Positions 48,612 to 50,839 of a stretch of 50,839 nt of DNA are shown here, in pieces. The DNA lies in IMG/VR virus record IMGVR_UViG_3300018063_000018, positions 1-50,839 of that record; one strand, written 5' to 3'. The DNA comes from a virus. A program made the translations under genes and the position numbers. Each line of letters starts with the position of its first letter. Positions within the stretch are counted from its first letter, which is position 1. A model generated the notes under the pieces. It was given only the letters and a program-made list of their open reading frames with translations, searched no databases and was not told the origin of the DNA.

Positions 48612-49208
48612 TTATTCCGACACTGGCTTGCGATACTCAAGTGCCGTGAAATGATGCCACAAACCCGGCCGCACCTCTTTCTGTACTCCCCGCGCTCGCC
48701 TTTGAACTATTTCAAGCCAGCGCTGTTTACCGGCGGTGTCGTAGACGGGACGCCAAGCAAACCAAGTGAACCAGTTGGACTCGTCATTCATGAACTGGTT
48801 CCACCATAGTACGTTACCGCACTTTGGACATGCAGGCGCGTGGGTGCGAAAGAGAGGTGGAGTTACGTCGTTTTGGTATGAAAAATCCGTGCTGAAGTCA
48901 GGGCGGATCGTTGCTACAGCGTAGCAGCGGCCGCCGGGCAGAAAGTCTACGAAAAGAGGGTAAGGCAATTCGTAACGAAGAATTATGTCCTTGCGCGCGA
49001 TAGCGATCTTGGAGCCGCAGGGGCAAATGAATGCGTCGCCCGCCTTCTTTATGAGTCTGTTCTTATAAAGAAGGTAGTTCGGGTGGTCAAACAGCGCCAT
49101 AAGTAATTTCCTGTGGCGAGTTTTCCAGAATTTCAGCTCGCCACCCATCATGTCAATAGCTTCAAGTGCTTGCATTCTCCGGAACTCATTTCTCTCATCT
49201 TCGGTCAT
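48612..49208 (-). CDS. Zinc-ribbon-like protein in a duplicated insertion
   Basis: The 198-aa product has FICPCGSKIAIA and HAPACPKCGNVLWWNQ, giving CxC and CxxC pairs that fit a zinc ribbon, plus a Trp-rich middle (NWFTWFAWRPVYD). No catalytic motif is seen. The gene is strongly GC-rich compared with flanking AT-rich genes and lies between two copies of a tRNA/deoxyribosyltransferase segment, so it is probably acquired. The ATG follows GGGAGCGG. Function unknown. Confidence 0.65.
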   Translation of the reverse strand: MTEDERNEFRRMQALEAIDMMGGELKFWKTRHRKLLMALFDHPNYLLYKNRLIKKAGDAFICPCGSKIAIARKDIILRYELPYPLFVDFLPGGRCYAVATIRPDFSTDFSYQNDVTPPLFRTHAPACPKCGNVLWWNQFMNDESNWFTWFAWRPVYDTAGKQRWLEIVQRRARGVQKEVRPGLWHHFTALEYRKPVSE

Positions 49209-49220
49209 GTTGCCGCTCCC

Positions 49221-49313
49221 TTGGTGTCCATTTTATATAATCTTCTCTTATTTGACTCCATGAAAATCCATGTTTCCCAGGCTTAGGATATCTAAAATCA
49301 TAGACTTTATGCC
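49221..49313 (-). repeat. Duplicated fragment of the deoxyribosyltransferase-like gene
   Basis: These 93 bases match 48317-48409, with about ten differences and no gaps. No start or stop is kept, so the fragment is a non-coding remnant. It continues into a truncated tRNA copy. Confidence 0.9.
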
Positions 49314-49315
49314 TC

Positions 49316-49343
49316 TATGAGCGGCAGGCTAAGCTACGGGGCT
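49316..49343 (-). pseudogene. Truncated copy of the CAT-anticodon tRNA
   Basis: The 5' acceptor strand, the D-stem start (AGCCCCGTAGCTTAGCCTG) and a piece of anticodon stem (CCGCTCATA) are kept, but the second half of the D-arm and the whole 3' half are missing. It cannot fold as a tRNA. Confidence 0.8.
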
Positions 49344-49347
49344 GTTT

Positions 49348-49435
49348 TGGTGCGCTCAGCCGGACTCGAACCGACATGGCGTTTACCGCCTCCAGATTTT
49401 AAGTCTGGTGTGTCTACCGATTTCACCATGAGCGC
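49348..49435 (-). tRNA. tRNA-Leu (TAA)
   Basis: The 88-nt gene has acceptor GCGCTCA/TGAGCGC, anticodon stem CCAGA/TCTGG with loop CTTAAAA (anticodon TAA), a long variable arm (GGCGGTAAACGCC) as in class II leucine tRNAs, T-loop TTCGAGT and an encoded CCA. TTA codons are common in the AT-rich genes of this genome, so it would help their translation. Confidence 0.95.
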
Positions 49436-49729
49436 TTATTCACCTTTTAACAGTTTCTTTTTATTTTCAACCTTAACGTCATATTCTGCCGCAGTTGTTG
49501 TAGAAAGCTCCTCCCACCCTAAAATATCATAACATCTCACACATTTAATATCTGACACTATAATATCTGTTGTTCCAAACTTATCTAAAATAGTTACAGT
49601 TCCCGAACCACCACTTCTCTCCATTCTAGCTAATAATTTATTTCTTTCAATATCGGCTTTTTCTTGGTTGTCGTAAACAAGGTGGACTATTGCATTTGTG
49701 TATCTAAACGATATTTCCATTTTCCACAT
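49436..49729 (-). CDS. Hypothetical protein (97 aa)
   Basis: Start ATG at 49729 (MWKMEISFRYTNAIVHLVYD) chosen because AAGGAG precedes it. The protein has a beta-alpha-beta opening, SGGSGTVTILDKF, and DIKCVRCYDILGW with a CxxC. No family recognised. It stops one base before tRNA-Leu and follows the 279-aa gene by about 11 bases, so the three are likely on one transcript. Confidence 0.6.
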   Translation of the reverse strand: MWKMEISFRYTNAIVHLVYDNQEKADIERNKLLARMERSGGSGTVTILDKFGTTDIIVSDIKCVRCYDILGWEELSTTTAAEYDVKVENKKKLLKGE

Positions 49730-49740
49730 ATGTTTCTCCT

Positions 49741-50580
49741 TCAAAATGGAATCTTATCCCCCACTACGTCGCTCATTTTTTGAGCAGTAACGTTTTCCAC
49801 ATCCACCTCATAATCCCCGTAGGTTTCTTTCATTTTTTCCGTTATTTCAAATTCTTCTTTAAGAGCGTTACCGCTTGGATCAAACCTATGTGCAAACCAA
49901 TTATATTTGTCTTTTGAATCTTCCTCGCTAAAGAATTTAATTCTATTACAGTTTATAGGTATCCGTCTGCTAAGCATATATGTGTTTAAATTTCTAGCCG
50001 TACTTACTGATGTCCTGTACATACTCATAACTACTGGTGACCATTGCGGGTGGTCAGGCAAAAAAAGCAAATAATCATAAAACAAAGTAGCAAGTGGTGG
50101 TGAATTTGTGTCTGTCGGGTCTTCTGTCCCAAAGTTAAGTAGTCCACTATCAGCTACATTTTTTCCAGTAAAAATTTTACGTGGCTCTTTAGAGCCTTTT
50201 ATAGCTACCTCGTGAACCATATTCCCACCAGTCTGCCAGTGCACACCATCTTTAGAGTATGCCAGCATAGGCGATCCAATGTCTTGATCTGGTGGCCAAA
50301 CTACTACTTTTTTGCTTATAAGAATAGGCACACCAATAAACTCAGCACCGAGTGATTGATTTACTCCAGTATGCCAAAACTCACCTGGAATAGCTTTTCC
50401 AGAGAATGTTCTAACTTCTGGGTTCAATGGCTGAAGCAATTTAATTCTAGTTACCTTAAAGTCATCTTTTCCAAGGGCTTCCATGCCCGTTTGTTCGTTA
50501 CCCTTAATGTAGTCAGGCAGCGCAAGAGAAGTTGTCTCTTGTTTTACAACTAGACTTTTACCATTCTTTATCTTAGCCAT
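49741..50580 (-). CDS. Conserved phage protein of unknown function (279 aa)
   Basis: Start ATG at 50580 (MAKIKNGKSLVVKQETTSLA) with AGGA upstream is preferred to an ATG at 50595. The core DDFKVTRIKLLQPLNPEVRT, SGKAIPGEFWHTGVNQSLGA, EFIGVPILISKKVVVWPP and an acidic C-terminus is shared by proteins in phage replication regions. An acidic tail is typical of single-stranded DNA-binding proteins, so a DNA-binding replication role is possible, but I cannot assign it. Confidence 0.65.
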   Translation of the reverse strand: MAKIKNGKSLVVKQETTSLALPDYIKGNEQTGMEALGKDDFKVTRIKLLQPLNPEVRTFSGKAIPGEFWHTGVNQSLGAEFIGVPILISKKVVVWPPDQDIGSPMLAYSKDGVHWQTGGNMVHEVAIKGSKEPRKIFTGKNVADSGLLNFGTEDPTDTNSPPLATLFYDYLLFLPDHPQWSPVVMSMYRTSVSTARNLNTYMLSRRIPINCNRIKFFSEEDSKDKYNWFAHRFDPSGNALKEEFEITEKMKETYGDYEVDVENVTAQKMSDVVGDKIPF

Positions 50581-50591
50581 GTTTATTGTCC

Positions 50592-50839
50592 TCATGATGC
50601 ATTCATTTCAGGAGCGCGGATGCGATTGCATTCTGTCAAAGCCGTAGCGATGACGCGACTGTATTCTGCCCAAGCCGAATCGCGGATGCGACTGTATTCT
50701 GCCCAAGCCGAATCGCGGATGCGACTGTATTCTGCCCAAGCCGAATCGCGGATGCGACTGTATTCTACCCAAGCCGTAGCGCATCTGCGATTGTATTCTG
50801 CCAAAGCCGTAGCGATGACGCGATTGTATTCTGCCAAAG
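50592..50839 (-). CDS. 11-residue tandem-repeat protein, cut by the right edge
   Basis: The frame is open to the window edge and its true start lies outside. It encodes seven or more units of the pattern AEYSRIRDSAW / AEYNRVIATAL and ends ECNRIRAPEMNAS. Units are 33 bp, three of them nearly identical (50642-50760). Proteins with AEYxRVxxxAW-type 11-mer repeats occur in many phages with no known role. The last motif also appears in the 36-aa gene at 1714-1824 at the opposite end. Confidence 0.7.
   Translation of the reverse strand, partial: LAEYNRVIATALAEYNRRCATAWVEYSRIRDSAWAEYSRIRDSAWAEYSRIRDSAWAEYSRVIATALTECNRIRAPEMNAS
50611..50839 (-). repeat. 33-bp tandem repeat array (about 7 units)
   Basis: Units alternate between a gaatcgcggatgcgactgta-type and a gccgtagcgatgacgcga-type sequence; the three central units are almost identical. 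The array is coding and continues beyond the window. Confidence 0.9.

Noticed and set aside
50611-50839. Possible CRISPR array
   Set aside because: The 33-bp units are contiguous with no spacers and encode a protein in frame.

Overview
The window looks like most or all of the genome of a tailed, short-tailed (podovirus-like) bacteriophage. The evidence is a complete head module (small and large terminase, portal, scaffold, major capsid protein), a head-to-tail adaptor and a gp10-like tail hub, no tape-measure or tail-tube genes, a lysis module with an embedded Rz/Rz1-type spanin pair, and a family A DNA polymerase. The host is probably Gram-negative: there is an outer-membrane lipoprotein spanin and a Tat-type signal peptide. 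I cannot name the host genus. The DNA is AT-rich with short GC-rich islands. No integrase or rRNA is visible.

Layout. (1) 54-1824, minus strand: a chain of small overlapping genes ending in an HNH endonuclease. (2) 1835-1949: a promoter-like site and an 81-nt structured RNA candidate just upstream of the small-terminase-like gene. (3) 1969-33837, plus strand: late genes in the order small virion or fibre proteins, terminase, portal, scaffold, capsid, two DUF115 (MptE/Maf-like) proteins placed among capsid genes, adaptor, an HNH homing gene, tail hub, internal virion proteins, tail fibres, endolysin, spanins and holin-like proteins. (4) 33839-42263, minus strand: a sugar operon headed by a Cro-like regulator. 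(5) 42352-43499: two further minus-strand genes, followed by a divergent promoter/operator at 43526-43566. (6) 43582-44164: two plus-strand genes. (7) 44195-50839, minus strand: replication genes (SNF2-type helicase, VRR-NUC-type nuclease, DNA polymerase), a nucleoside deoxyribosyltransferase-like gene, two tRNAs in a duplicated region, and an 11-residue tandem-repeat protein running off the right edge.

The most interesting content is the sugar operon. It encodes PseB-like dehydratase, a half-size PseC/DegT-like aminotransferase, PseI/NeuB-like synthase, an SpsF-type cytidylyltransferase, a methylase resembling the pseudaminic-acid-associated family, a GNAT acetyltransferase that could serve as PseH, and a WbuX/PseA-like amidotransferase with a WbuZ/HisF-like partner. 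Together they point to a modified (methylated or acetamidino) pseudaminic-acid-type nonulosonate activated as its CMP sugar. The PseG hydrolase and a HisH glutaminase were not seen. Two DUF115 paralogues in the capsid module resemble Maf proteins, which transfer nonulosonates to flagellin. The working hypothesis is that the phage makes its own nonulosonic acid and attaches it to its virion, or else to the host flagellum or envelope.
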